Notes under the pieces: model-generated | The model's input: the letters and a program-made list of their open reading frames with translations, nothing else | Databases searched by the model: none | What the model was told of the DNA's origin: nothing | Shown here: positions 19,501 through 27,048 of the stretch, piece by piece | Layout: each line of letters opens with the position of its first letter | Numbering within the stretch: the first letter of the stretch is position 1 | Translations under genes and position numbers: made by a program | DNA from: Phycicoccus elongatus Lp2 | GTDB lineage: Bacteria > Actinomycetota > Actinomycetes > Actinomycetales > Dermatophilaceae | Direction of reading: 5' to 3' | Length of the DNA: 64,000 nt | Assembly (NCBI RefSeq): GCF_000367525.1 | Contig: NZ_HF570956.1 | Location: 1,591,439 to 1,655,438 of the forward strand

Positions 19501-21101
19501 GGACCGTCGCCGGTGGCGAGGAACACGGCATACAACCCGCGATCGGGGATCGTGCCGCCCGAGGTGACGGCGAGTCGCTGGGCTCCGCGACGACCGATGA
19601 CGGTGTCGGACAAGCGATCCCACGTGACGCGCGGGCGCAACTCGGCGAACTCGTCGCTGGGGTACTTTCCAGAAAGCATGTCGAGGACCGACTCGAGCAG
19701 CGGGCGGGTGAGGGTCGCATAGGGCGCTGCGCGGCGAACGAGGTCGTGGATGTCACCAACCGTCCAGTCGTCGAGTGCGCACATCGCCACGACCTGTTGG
19801 GCGAGGACGTCGAGCGGGTTGGTCGGCAGGTGGAGCGCCTCGATGGCGCCGGCGCGCATCCGCTCGGTGACGACGGCGGTCTGGACGAGGTCACCGCGGA
19901 ACTTCGGGAAGAGCACTCCGTGACTCACGGCGCCGACCTGGTGACCGGCTCGCCCCACTCGCTGCAGCCCGCTCGCCACCGAGGGCGGGGACTCGACCTG
20001 CACGACGAGGTCGACGGCCCCCATGTCGATGCCCAGCTCCAGACTGCTCGTCGCCACCACCGCCGGCAGCGCCCCGGACTTGAGCGCCTCCTCGATCTCG
20101 ACGCGCTGCTCCCGACTCACCGACCCGTGGTGGGCCCGCGCCAATGCATCGTCGTGACCCCGCTCGACCCAGATCTCGTTGAGTCGGGTCGTCAGGCGCT
20201 CTGCCAAGCGGCGGCTGTTGGCGAAGACGATCGTCGAGCGGTGCGCGCTGACGAGGTCGACGATGCGCTCCTCGACATGGGGCCAGATGCTCGCGCGACT
20301 CTCGGCGCCGGCCGCGGGGCCGGAGAGGTCCCCGGTCGTCGCGCCGAGATCGCTGAGATCGGGCACGGGCACGACCACGTCGAGATCCCAGGCCTTGGTC
20401 GAAGGGGGTTGGACGGTCGTCACCGGGCGTCCCCCGGCCAGGTAGCGCGCCACCTCGTCGACCGGTCTCACCGTGGCCGAGAGGCCGATCCGCTGGGCGG
20501 GACGCTCCAGGAGCGCGTCGAGGCGCTCCAGCGACAGGACAAGGTGTGCGCCGCGCTTGGAGCCGGCGAGCGCGTGGACCTCGTCGATGATGACCGACTC
20601 GACACCGACAAGGGACTCGCGGGCCGCGCTCGTGAGCAGCAGGAAGAGCGACTCCGGCGTCGTGATGAGGATGTCGCTCGGCGTGCGGGCGAAAGCCCGG
20701 CGCTCATCGGCCGGGGTGTCGCCGGTGCGCACGGCGACCGAGATGTCGGGCCGCTCCAGGTCGAGGCGGGCGGCCGCGTGGCCGATCCCGACGAGCGGTG
20801 AGCGCAGGTTGCGCTCGACGTCCGCGGCCAGCGCCTTCATCGGTGAGATGTAGAGGACACGGCAGCGTTGCTTGCGCTCCGCCGGGCGCGGTGTGGACGC
20901 GAGCCGGTCGATTGCCCAGAGGAAGGCCGACAAGGTCTTGCCCGACCCGGTCGGAGCGACGACGAGGGTGTGATCGCCGCGGCTGATCGCCTCCCAGGCG
21001 CCGCGCTGGGCCGCCGTCGGCGCGTTGAAACTCCCGCGGAACCACTCCCTGGTCGCGGGCGAGAAGGCGTCGAGGACGTCGACGGCGGGCTGCTCTGGCA
21101 T
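16533..21101 (-). CDS. lhr: Large Lhr-type ATP-dependent DNA helicase
   Basis: A 1522-residue superfamily-2 helicase, translocating 3'-5' on single-stranded DNA and unwinding RNA:DNA hybrids in characterised mycobacterial members. Near the N-terminus are VVAPTGSGKTLSAFLWAID (Walker A), then YISPMKALAADVERNLR, VIIDEVHALAGSKRGAHL (DEVH box) and IGLSATV; the second RecA-like domain has SSLELGIDMGAVDLV and QRVGRAGHQ. Winged-helix and Lhr-core domains plus the long C-terminal extension follow. ATG 21101 is chosen because a PafBC-like promoter ends at 21111; TTG 21110 is possible. Likely co-transcribed with nei2. Confidence 0.94.
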   Translation of the reverse strand: MPEQPAVDVLDAFSPATREWFRGSFNAPTAAQRGAWEAISRGDHTLVVAPTGSGKTLSAFLWAIDRLASTPRPAERKQRCRVLYISPMKALAADVERNLRSPLVGIGHAAARLDLERPDISVAVRTGDTPADERRAFARTPSDILITTPESLFLLLTSAARESLVGVESVIIDEVHALAGSKRGAHLVLSLERLDALLERPAQRIGLSATVRPVDEVARYLAGGRPVTTVQPPSTKAWDLDVVVPVPDLSDLGATTGDLSGPAAGAESRASIWPHVEERIVDLVSAHRSTIVFANSRRLAERLTTRLNEIWVERGHDDALARAHHGSVSREQRVEIEEALKSGALPAVVATSSLELGIDMGAVDLVVQVESPPSVASGLQRVGRAGHQVGAVSHGVLFPKFRGDLVQTAVVTERMRAGAIEALHLPTNPLDVLAQQVVAMCALDDWTVGDIHDLVRRAAPYATLTRPLLESVLDMLSGKYPSDEFAELRPRVTWDRLSDTVIGRRGAQRLAVTSGGTIPDRGLYAVFLATGDGPGRRVGELDEEMVYESRVGDLFTLGTSTWRIEDITHDRVLVTPAPGLPGRLPFWKGDTLGRPAELGRAVGGFVREVVAAPRHTAMERVREAGLDEWATDNLLAYLEEQRQATGHVPDDETIVVERFRDELGDWRIAIHSPFGAQVHAPWALAVAARMRERFGVDVQALHGDDGIICRLPDLEFEDGHEAIGRDILDLVRLDSGEVHDTVVREIGGSALFAARFRECAARALLLPRRRPDRRQPLWQQRQRAAQLLEVAAQYPTFPIVHEAVRECIQDVFDVPGLVQLMADLEARRVRLVDVESARPSPFAQSLLFGYVAQFLYEGDSPLAERRAAALSLDPALLAELLGTSEGLALRDLLDAAAIERIVAGLQHLVPERAARDADEVADLLRMLGPLPTDAVRLRVREDARDRVEGWLSALAQSRRVIPVRVAGIDQWAAIEDAGRLRDALGASLPVGVPQAFLESSADPLGELVGRHARTHGPFTITQIAARFGLGPAVVRSALTQLVARGRVVEGEFLPQGAGDEFCDAEVLRQLRRSSLAALRAEVEPVPAQDYARFLPGWQSVGGRLRGEDGLLRVLEQLSGIPLPASAWETLVLPARVADFSPAMLDEVLAAGEVLWVGHGATGGDDGWLSFHLADSAHLTMPLREPAPTAEIGDDDAELTARILGALDSGGSFFFRALADRLGWLDDAALATALWDLVWQGRVTGDTFAPVRALLGGGRTTHRRAVTGPRRSRYAARRGSLGSPTGTGGRLMATRFGPPTTIGRWSATPLPETNATVRAHAHAEVLLDRYGLVTRGAALAEDLPGGFAGVYRVLAGAEESGKVRRGYFVEGLGAAQFATTGAVDALRQGGRRRGLRADEAEVVVLAATDPANPYGAALPWPAREAEGGHQPGRKAGAVVVLVDGDLVLYVERGGRTLLTWSHDPDRLAGAAAAIADAVRRGALGRITVEKADGETVLGTDHPIGEALAAAGFHLTPRGLRFRR

Positions 21102-21110
21102 GTCCTGCAA

Positions 21111-21132
21111 AGCCTCTCACCTCCCACCGACA
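21111..21132 (-). promoter_or_regulatory. PafBC-type DNA-damage promoter of lhr (candidate)
   Basis: Reading the minus strand, TGTCGGTG (21132-21125), eight bases, then GAGGCT (21116-21111) match the mycobacterial RecA-NDp/PafBC pattern TGTCRGTG-N8-TAnnnT, except that the -10 starts GA rather than TA. Start of transcription would fall a few bases before the ATG at 21101. The same element, better matched, precedes recA. Confidence 0.55.
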
Positions 21133-21205
21133 GCCATGTCTTCGACCGAAACTGCACAATGGTGAGTTTTCGGTTGGATCGGTTGTCCCGACATAGGGTG
21201 TGCGA

Positions 21206-21424
21206 GTGCGGGAGAGCAAGTTCTGGGAACTCATGGAGGACGAGTTCGGCGCGTCCTATGCCGGTCACCTCGCGCGCAGTCATCATCTTTTCGCCCTGGG
21301 CGGGCGCACGGTCCTCGAGGCTCTCGTCACCGAGTCACCGCGCACGGTGTGGTTCGCGCTCTGCGACGACATGGACGTCCCCGAGGCGCGCCGCTTCGGC
21401 CGTGACGACCCGGTGCGGTCATGA
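21206..21424 (+). CDS. DUF3046 family protein
   Basis: A 72-residue protein with the DUF3046 pattern: an N-terminal ESKFWELMEDEFG helix, then HHLFALGGRTVLEAL and WFALCDDMDVP. The family is actinobacterial, usually encoded near recA, and has no known function. GTG 21206 is preferred because TAGGGT (21194-21199) lies 6 bases upstream; GTG 21200 is the alternative. The stop overlaps the next gene (ATGA), so the two are co-expressed. Confidence 0.85.
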   Translation: MRESKFWELMEDEFGASYAGHLARSHHLFALGGRTVLEALVTESPRTVWFALCDDMDVPEARRFGRDDPVRS

Positions 21425-22431
21425 CCTGGCCGCACGGGCCGCTGGTCCTCGCCCCGATGGCCGGTGGACCGGGAAGTCCCGAACTCGTGGCAGCCGTCAG
21501 CGAGGCGGGCCTCTTCGGCTTCCTCCCGGCCGGATACCTCTCGGCCACCGACCTCGAGTCGCGGATCACTGCAATCCGCGCCCTCACGGCCGCACCCTTC
21601 GGGGTCAATGTCTTCGTGCCCTCCCCGGACTCGCCGCTCGCCCACACCGAGGCGATGGGGTATGCCGCGCGCCTGGCTCCGTGGGCGGCCGACGCGGGCG
21701 TGGAGTTGGGCCGACCCAGTTGGGACGACGACGGGTATGAGACCAAGATCGACCTGCTGGTCGGCAACCCGGTGCCCGTCGTGTCCTTCACGTTCGGATG
21801 GCCGAGCGGGCACGATGTCGAGCGCCTGCAGGACGTCGGCAGCCAGGTGTGGGTGACCATCAACGACCCCGCGGAGACCGAGTGGGCGCAGGAGCTCGGT
21901 GTCGACGGTGTCGTCGCGCAAGGATGGGAGGCCGGTGGCCACCGCGGTGGTCCGGTCGACAACGGCGAGGAGCACCTGCCGACCGCGGCTCTGCTCGCCG
22001 CCGTGCGGGCGCGCACCGAGTTGCCTGTCCTGGCGGCCGGTGGCGTCATGACCGGTCAGGAGGCGCGCGCGCTGCTCGAGGGTGGCGCAAGTGCGGTCGC
22101 CTTCGGCACCGCCTTCCTCGGGTGCCCCGAGGCCGTGCTCGCCCCCGTGCACCTGCACGCCCTGACCCATCGCGAGGGCACCACGGTCACGCGCGCCTTC
22201 ACCGGGCGCAGCGCCCGCGCCCTGCGGACCACGTGGACCGACGTGATCGGGGAGGGCGCGCCCGCGGCATACCCCCATGTGCACCACCTCACGGCCCCCC
22301 TGCGTGCGCACGGGAAGGCGACCGGGGAGGCCGACCTCGTCCACCTGTGGGCCGGCGAGGGGCATGCCCGGCTGCGGCCGATGCCCGCCGCCGACCTCGC
22401 CCGCACCCTGCGCACGGAGGCCGGGTTCTAA
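21421..22431 (+). CDS. Nitronate monooxygenase (2-nitropropane dioxygenase-like)
   Basis: An FMN-dependent TIM-barrel enzyme of 336 residues. LVLAPMAGGPGSPELVAAVS opens the barrel; GVNVFVPSP is a flavin contact; VAQGWEAGGHRGG is the diagnostic loop with the catalytic His; AAGGVMTGQEARALLEGGASAV binds the FMN phosphate. Characterised relatives oxidise alkyl nitronates, including toxic propionate-3-nitronate. It is translationally coupled to DUF3046. Confidence 0.88.
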   Translation: MTWPHGPLVLAPMAGGPGSPELVAAVSEAGLFGFLPAGYLSATDLESRITAIRALTAAPFGVNVFVPSPDSPLAHTEAMGYAARLAPWAADAGVELGRPSWDDDGYETKIDLLVGNPVPVVSFTFGWPSGHDVERLQDVGSQVWVTINDPAETEWAQELGVDGVVAQGWEAGGHRGGPVDNGEEHLPTAALLAAVRARTELPVLAAGGVMTGQEARALLEGGASAVAFGTAFLGCPEAVLAPVHLHALTHREGTTVTRAFTGRSARALRTTWTDVIGEGAPAAYPHVHHLTAPLRAHGKATGEADLVHLWAGEGHARLRPMPAADLARTLRTEAGF

Positions 22432-22443
22432 CTCGGATGAGGA

Positions 22444-22465
22444 TGTGGGTGGCGTTCGGTAGCGT
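22444..22465 (+). promoter_or_regulatory. PafBC-like promoter of the ABC exporter (candidate)
   Basis: TGTGGGTG (22444-22451), eight bases, then TAGCGT (22460-22465) match the TGTCRGTG-N8-TAnnnT damage-promoter pattern with one mismatch in the first half. The -10 hexamer is identical to the one at the recA promoter. The GTG start codon at 22474 is only 8 bases beyond, so the transcript would be leaderless or nearly so. Confidence 0.5.
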
Positions 22466-22473
22466 CCTTCGTC

Positions 22474-23403
22474 GTGACTGACGACGTACTCCTGAGTGCC
22501 AAGGGGCTGACCAAGACCTTCGGCGACTTCACCGCGGTCGACGGGATCGACGTCGAGGTGCGGCGTGGGGAGTCCTTCGGGTTCCTGGGCCCCAACGGCG
22601 CCGGCAAGTCCTCGACGATGCGGATGGTGGCCGCGGTGTCCCCGGTGACCTCCGGGGAGTTGCGGATCTTCGGTCAGGACCCGGCGACCCACGGCCCCGC
22701 AATCCGCGCGCGCCTGGGCAATTGCCCCCAGCAGGACCGCCTCGACGAGGAACTCTCGGTGGAGGAGAACCTCTGGGTCTATGGCCGCTTCTTCGGGTTG
22801 ACCCGCGCCGAGGTGCGGGCGCGGGCGGATGAGTTGCTCGACTTCGCCCAACTGACCGAGCGCCGCAAGGACAAGGTCGAGCCGCTGTCGGGAGGCATGA
22901 AGCGACGACTGGTCATCGCGCGCTCATTGATCAACAACCCCGAGCTCCTGTTGCTCGACGAGCCGACGACCGGCCTCGACCCGCAGGCCCGGCATGTGTT
23001 GTGGGACAGGCTGTTCCGGCTCAAGCGCCAGGGCGTCACGCTCATTCTCACCACGCACTACATGGATGAGGCGGAGCAACTCTGCGACCGGCTCGTCGTC
23101 ATGGACCACGGCCGGATCGTTGCCGAGGGGAGTCCACGCGCGCTGATCCAGGAGCACTCGACCCGCGAGGTCGTCGAGGTGCGCTACGACGTCGATGACC
23201 ACGGCGTCCATGCGGGCCCGCTCGAGGGGATCGGCGACCGCCTGGAGATCCTGCCCGACCGCGTCCTCATCTACGCCGACGACGGCGACGCGGCAGCCGG
23301 CGCCGTGGCGCGGTCCGGCACCGAGCCCCTCTCGACCCTCGTCCGGCGCTCGACGCTGGAGGACGTCTTCCTCCATCTCACCGGCCGGACTCTGGTCGAC
23401 TGA
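22474..23403 (+). CDS. DrrA-type ABC transporter ATP-binding protein
   Basis: A 309-residue ATPase of the DrrA/NodI exporter class. It has Walker A GPNGAGKS, a Q-loop (NCPQQDRLDEELSVEENL), signature LSGGMKRRL, Walker B LLLLDEPTTGLDPQ and the switch-histidine segment TLILTTHYMDEA. The C-terminal ~90 residues form the usual DrrA-type extension. GTG at 22474 follows a PafBC-like promoter. Its stop overlaps the first permease (TGATG), and with two permeases it makes a complete exporter. Substrate unknown. Confidence 0.93.
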   Translation: MTDDVLLSAKGLTKTFGDFTAVDGIDVEVRRGESFGFLGPNGAGKSSTMRMVAAVSPVTSGELRIFGQDPATHGPAIRARLGNCPQQDRLDEELSVEENLWVYGRFFGLTRAEVRARADELLDFAQLTERRKDKVEPLSGGMKRRLVIARSLINNPELLLLDEPTTGLDPQARHVLWDRLFRLKRQGVTLILTTHYMDEAEQLCDRLVVMDHGRIVAEGSPRALIQEHSTREVVEVRYDVDDHGVHAGPLEGIGDRLEILPDRVLIYADDGDAAAGAVARSGTEPLSTLVRRSTLEDVFLHLTGRTLVD

Positions 23404-24248
23404 TGAGTGCCCTCCCTGAGTCCCCACGCTCCCGGCTGGTCCACGGCGAGCGGAGGCCCCTGTCGGCCGTCGAGCGCACGTGGGGACTGGTCGGCTTCCA
23501 CCTGACCCTGCTGCGGCGGACCTGGAGGGGTCTGGTCGTGAGCCGATTCCTCACGCCGGTGCTCTTCCTCGCGGCCATGGGCATCGGAATCGGTCGTCTC
23601 GTCGATCGGTCCTCCGGTGGTGTCGCCGGAGTGCCCTACCTGCAGTACGTCGTGCCCGGCATTGTCATGGCCTCGGCCATGCAGTGGGCGGTGGGGGAGT
23701 CGACCTGGCCGGTCATGACGCTCATCAAGTGGAACCAGATGTATGCCGCGATGCTCGCCGCTCCCACGCGGGTCGCCGACGTGTTGCGCGCCCACTGGGT
23801 GGTCGTCTCGTTCGGGATCGCCTGGGGTTCAGGGGTCTTCATCGCGATCGCGGCGCTCTTCGGTGGAGTGCGGTCGTGGTGGGCTCTGCTCGGCGTCCCG
23901 ATTGCCGTCCTCACCGCGATGGCCTTCGTCGCGCCCCTCTTCTGGTTCGCGGCCCGCACGGACAACGAAGAGGGCTTCACGACCATCTTCCGCCTCGTCA
24001 TCACCCCACTCATGCTCTTCTCGGGCACCTTTTTCCCGGTCTCGCAGTTGCCGATCTGGTTGCAGCCCGTCGCGTGGGTGACCCCGCTGTGGCACGGCAC
24101 CGAGCTGGCCCGTCCCGCGTTCCTGGGCGACCCGCTCGACCCCGGCCACGGCGCCGGGTGGGCGATCCACCTCGCCGTGCTCACGGCATACGTTGTCGTG
24201 GGTGGGTGGGGCGCCCACCGGGCCTTCCGTGCGCGGTTGGAGGCCTGA
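23403..24248 (+). CDS. ABC-2 type transporter permease
   Basis: A 281-residue integral membrane protein with about six helices and the ABC-2 (NodJ/DrrB) pattern: a basic N-terminus, VSRFLTPVLFLAAMG, VPYLQYVVPGIVMASAMQW, then LMLFSGTFFPVSQLPIWLQP and VTPLWHGTELAR near the C-terminus. It is translationally coupled to the ATPase and followed two bases later by a second permease, so the transporter is probably a heterodimeric channel. Confidence 0.92.
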   Translation: MSALPESPRSRLVHGERRPLSAVERTWGLVGFHLTLLRRTWRGLVVSRFLTPVLFLAAMGIGIGRLVDRSSGGVAGVPYLQYVVPGIVMASAMQWAVGESTWPVMTLIKWNQMYAAMLAAPTRVADVLRAHWVVVSFGIAWGSGVFIAIAALFGGVRSWWALLGVPIAVLTAMAFVAPLFWFAARTDNEEGFTTIFRLVITPLMLFSGTFFPVSQLPIWLQPVAWVTPLWHGTELARPAFLGDPLDPGHGAGWAIHLAVLTAYVVVGGWGAHRAFRARLEA

Positions 24249-24249
24249 C

Positions 24250-25020
24250 GTGCTCGCGCTCGGCCTCGCCCGCTTCGTCATCCTGCGCAATGTCACCTCG
24301 TTCCGGCGGGGATGGCCGGTGTTCCTCTCCGGCTTCTTCGAACCGGTCTTCTACCTGTTCTCCATCGGGGTCGGGCTCGGTGCGCTGGTCAAGACCGTCA
24401 CGACGGATTCCGGTGCGGTGGTGGGCTATGCCGATTTCGTCGCGCCCGCGATGCTCGCCTCCGCTGCGATGAACGGCGCGATCATGGACGTCACCTTCAA
24501 CGTCTTCCACAAACTGCGCTTCGCCAAGCTCTACGACACGATGCTGGCCACTCCTGCCGCGCCGAAGGACATCGCGGTGGGGGAGGTGACCTGGGCGCTG
24601 ATCCGGGGCGGGATCTACTCCGCCGGCTTCCTGGTCGTCGCGCTCTTCATGGGGTTCGTGCACTCGTGGTGGGCGGTGTTGGCGCTGCCTGCGGCGCTCG
24701 TCATCGGCGCGGCTTTCGCAGGGGTGGGCATGTGGGCAACCACCTACATGACGACCTGGCAGCAGTTCGAGATCATCTTCCTCATCGTGCAGCCGATGTT
24801 CCTGTTCTCGGCGACCTTCTTCCCGTTGTCGTCCTATCCCGAGGCGCTGCAGTGGGTGGTCCGTGCGACGCCGCTCTACCACGGGGTCGTGCTCGAGCGT
24901 GGGCTCATGCTCGGGGACGTGGGGTCGGGGCTGGTGGGCTCGTTGGCCTACCTGCTCGTCCTCGGTGGGGTGGGCATGTGGGGTGCCGGGCGCCGGATCG
25001 AGCGACTCCTCCTCACCTGA
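24250..25020 (+). CDS. ABC-2 type transporter permease, second subunit
   Basis: A 256-residue paralogue of the preceding permease with the same six-helix plan: LRNVTSFRRGWPVFLSGFFE at the N-terminus, YADFVAPAMLASAAMNGAI, then QPMFLFSATFFPLSSYPEAL and VRATPLYHGVVLERGL. The GTG at 24250 follows the upstream stop by one base and gives the expected short N-terminus. It ends the exporter operon, 238 bases before recA. Confidence 0.92.
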   Translation: MLALGLARFVILRNVTSFRRGWPVFLSGFFEPVFYLFSIGVGLGALVKTVTTDSGAVVGYADFVAPAMLASAAMNGAIMDVTFNVFHKLRFAKLYDTMLATPAAPKDIAVGEVTWALIRGGIYSAGFLVVALFMGFVHSWWAVLALPAALVIGAAFAGVGMWATTYMTTWQQFEIIFLIVQPMFLFSATFFPLSSYPEALQWVVRATPLYHGVVLERGLMLGDVGSGLVGSLAYLLVLGGVGMWGAGRRIERLLLT

Positions 25021-25070
25021 TCGCGCGGCTGCCCGACCCACTCCGGCGTGTCGCAACGCCAATCCTTGTG

Positions 25071-25086
25071 TCGAACATTCGTTCGG
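25071..25086. promoter_or_regulatory. LexA (SOS) box upstream of recA
   Basis: TCGAACATTCGTTCGG matches the actinobacterial SOS box TCGAAC-N4-GTTCGA at 11 of 12 defined positions. It overlaps a possible promoter, TTGTGT (25066-25071) with TACCTT (25088-25093) at 16-base spacing, so bound LexA would block polymerase directly. Confidence 0.85.
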
Positions 25087-25153
25087 GTACCTTGTCCACA
25101 GGTGCCGACACCGAGGGTGTGTCGTCCACAGACCGACGGCAACTGCGGGCTGA

Positions 25154-25176
25154 CTGTCGGTGGCGGCTCCTAGCGT
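25154..25176 (+). promoter_or_regulatory. PafBC-type (RecA-NDp) damage promoter of recA
   Basis: TGTCGGTG (25155-25162), exactly eight bases, then TAGCGT (25171-25176) match the LexA-independent DNA-damage promoter of mycobacterial recA. It lies downstream of the LexA box, so recA has two separately controlled damage promoters. The leader from this promoter would be about 75 bases. Confidence 0.8.
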
Positions 25177-25258
25177 CTGACCAGACCTCGCGACGAGACC
25201 GACAGCGCGGGATGGTCGCCGGTGGACGCGACCCGATTCGACTCCGAAGGAGCAGGAC

Positions 25259-26326
25259 ATGGCAGCAGGACTCAGCGTCGTCAAGGCCCAGGGCGGCGAC
25301 AAGGACAAGTCGCTCAGCGCGGCTCTGGCCCAGATCGAGAAGCAGCACGGCAAGGGTGCCGTCATGCGCCTGGGCGACGACGTGCGCCCCCCGATCGAGG
25401 TCATCCCGACCGGCGCGATCGCCCTCGACGTCGCCTTGGGCATCGGTGGCCTGCCTCGCGGTCGGGTCGTGGAGATCTATGGCCCGGAGTCGTCGGGCAA
25501 GACGACCGTCGCGTTGCACGCAGTGGCCAATGCGCAGAAGGCCGGCGGCATCGCCGCCTTCATCGACGCCGAGCACGCGCTCGACCCGGAGTATGCCGCG
25601 AAGCTGGGCGTCGACATCGACAACCTGCTGGTCAGCCAGCCCGACACCGGTGAGCAGGCGCTCGAGATCGCGGACATGCTGATCCGCTCGGGTTCGATCG
25701 ACATCATCGTCATCGACTCGGTCGCTGCCCTCGTGCCGCGCGCCGAGATCGAGGGCGAGATGGGTGACAGCCACGTCGGTCTCCAGGCCCGCCTGATGAG
25801 CCAGGCGCTGCGCAAGATCACCGGCGCCCTCAACTCCACGGGCACGACGGCCATCTTCATCAACCAGCTCCGCGAGAAGATCGGGGTGATGTTCGGTTCA
25901 CCCGAGACCACCACGGGTGGCAAGGCGCTGAAGTTCTACGCCTCGGTCCGTCTCGACGTCCGACGTATCGAGACCCTCAAGGACGGCACCGACGCGGTCG
26001 GCAACCGCACCCGCGTCAAGGTGGTCAAGAACAAGGTGTCCCCGCCGTTCAAGCAGGCCGAGTTCGACATTCTCTACGGCCAGGGCATCTCCCGTGAGGG
26101 AGGCCTGATCGACATGGGCGTCGAGCACGGCTTCGTCCGCAAGGCCGGTGCTTGGTACACCTACGAGGGCGACCAGCTCGGGCAGGGCAAGGAGAACGCC
26201 CGCAACTTCCTCAAGGACAACCCGGATCTGGCCGACGAGCTGGAGAAGAAGATCAAGGACAAGCTGGGGGTCGGCGTCCGCAAGGAGGACGCGGAGCCGA
26301 TCGCGGACGTCCCGGTCGACTTCTGA
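25259..26326 (+). CDS. recA: Recombinase RecA
   Basis: RecA forms filaments on single-stranded DNA for recombination and triggers LexA cleavage. The 355-residue protein has [18 protein letters not shown], Walker A GPESSGKT, the [11 protein letters not shown] segment, Walker [16 protein letters not shown], loops L1/L2 around [16 protein letters not shown] and [18 protein letters not shown], and an acidic tail. No intein is present. AAGGAG (25247-25252) sets the ATG. Two damage-responsive promoters lie upstream and recX 16 bases downstream. Confidence 0.98.
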   Translation: MAAGLSVVKAQGGDKDKSLSAALAQIEKQHGKGAVMRLGDDVRPPIEVIPTGAIALDVALGIGGLPRGRVVEIYGPESSGKTTVALHAVANAQKAGGIAAFIDAEHALDPEYAAKLGVDIDNLLVSQPDTGEQALEIADMLIRSGSIDIIVIDSVAALVPRAEIEGEMGDSHVGLQARLMSQALRKITGALNSTGTTAIFINQLREKIGVMFGSPETTTGGKALKFYASVRLDVRRIETLKDGTDAVGNRTRVKVVKNKVSPPFKQAEFDILYGQGISREGGLIDMGVEHGFVRKAGAWYTYEGDQLGQGKENARNFLKDNPDLADELEKKIKDKLGVGVRKEDAEPIADVPVDF

Positions 26327-26342
26327 TCGTCTCTGATCCCGT

Positions 26343-26984
26343 ATGCCGTTCTCGGACAGCCGCACTCCACCGCCCGCTTGGGCGGTGGAGTCCGGCACGG
26401 CAGCGTCGCAGGGGGCAGCCGTCATCTCGATGCGCACCCGGCGCCGGGTCGCCCCGCTCCCGGCCGATCCCGAGGGTGACCCGCGCACGCGCGGCCAGGA
26501 GCCCGATCCGCATGACTGGGCCCGCGAGATCGTGCTGCGGATGCTCACCGCGTCCCCGAAGACGCGCTCGCAGCTCGCCGAAGGACTGCGCCGCAAGGAC
26601 TGCCCCGACGATGTTGCGGCTGCCGTGCTGGATCGCCTCGAGGGTGTCGGCCTCATCGATGACGCCACCTTTGCCGCCGACTTCGTCCGTCGTGAGCAAT
26701 CAGCCAAAGGCCTGTCCGGTCGCGCCCTGGCCCAGCGACTGCGCGCCAAGGGGGTCGATGCGGACACGGCCCGCGACGCCCTCGAGGCCGTCGACCCGGT
26801 CCTGGAGGAGGACCAGGCGCGTGATCTCGTGGCTCGCCGGCTGCGCTCGATGGCCGGCCTTGACGCTGTCGTCCAGACCCGCCGCTTGGCGGGGATGCTC
26901 GCACGCAAGGGCTACGGCCCGGAGCTGTCGATGCGGGTCATCCGTGAGGCGCTCGCCGAGGCGCCGGAGCATCAACGCGACTGA
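26343..26984 (+). CDS. recX: Regulatory protein RecX
   Basis: RecX is a small helical protein that caps and inhibits RecA filaments. After an unusually long, Pro-rich N-terminal stretch of about 60 residues, the RecX domain is clear: IVLRMLTASPKTRSQLAEGL, DRLEGVGLIDDATFAADFVR, GRALAQRLRAKGVDADTAR and KGYGPELSMRVIREAL. The ATG at 26343 lies 16 bases after recA without a clear ribosome-binding site and overlaps a GTATGCCG octamer; a later start is possible. Co-transcription with recA is likely. Confidence 0.92.
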   Translation: MPFSDSRTPPPAWAVESGTAASQGAAVISMRTRRRVAPLPADPEGDPRTRGQEPDPHDWAREIVLRMLTASPKTRSQLAEGLRRKDCPDDVAAAVLDRLEGVGLIDDATFAADFVRREQSAKGLSGRALAQRLRAKGVDADTARDALEAVDPVLEEDQARDLVARRLRSMAGLDAVVQTRRLAGMLARKGYGPELSMRVIREALAEAPEHQRD

Positions 26985-27048
26985 GGACGAAACGTGGCCG
27001 TGACATTTGCGTGATCTGCGGCTAACGGCGTCGCCCTACGGTCGGACC

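Noticed and set aside
19089-20801. 570-codon plus-strand frame within lhr
   Set aside because: It lies opposite the conserved helicase core; its sequence is a Val/Asp/Arg/Gly-rich shadow without motifs.
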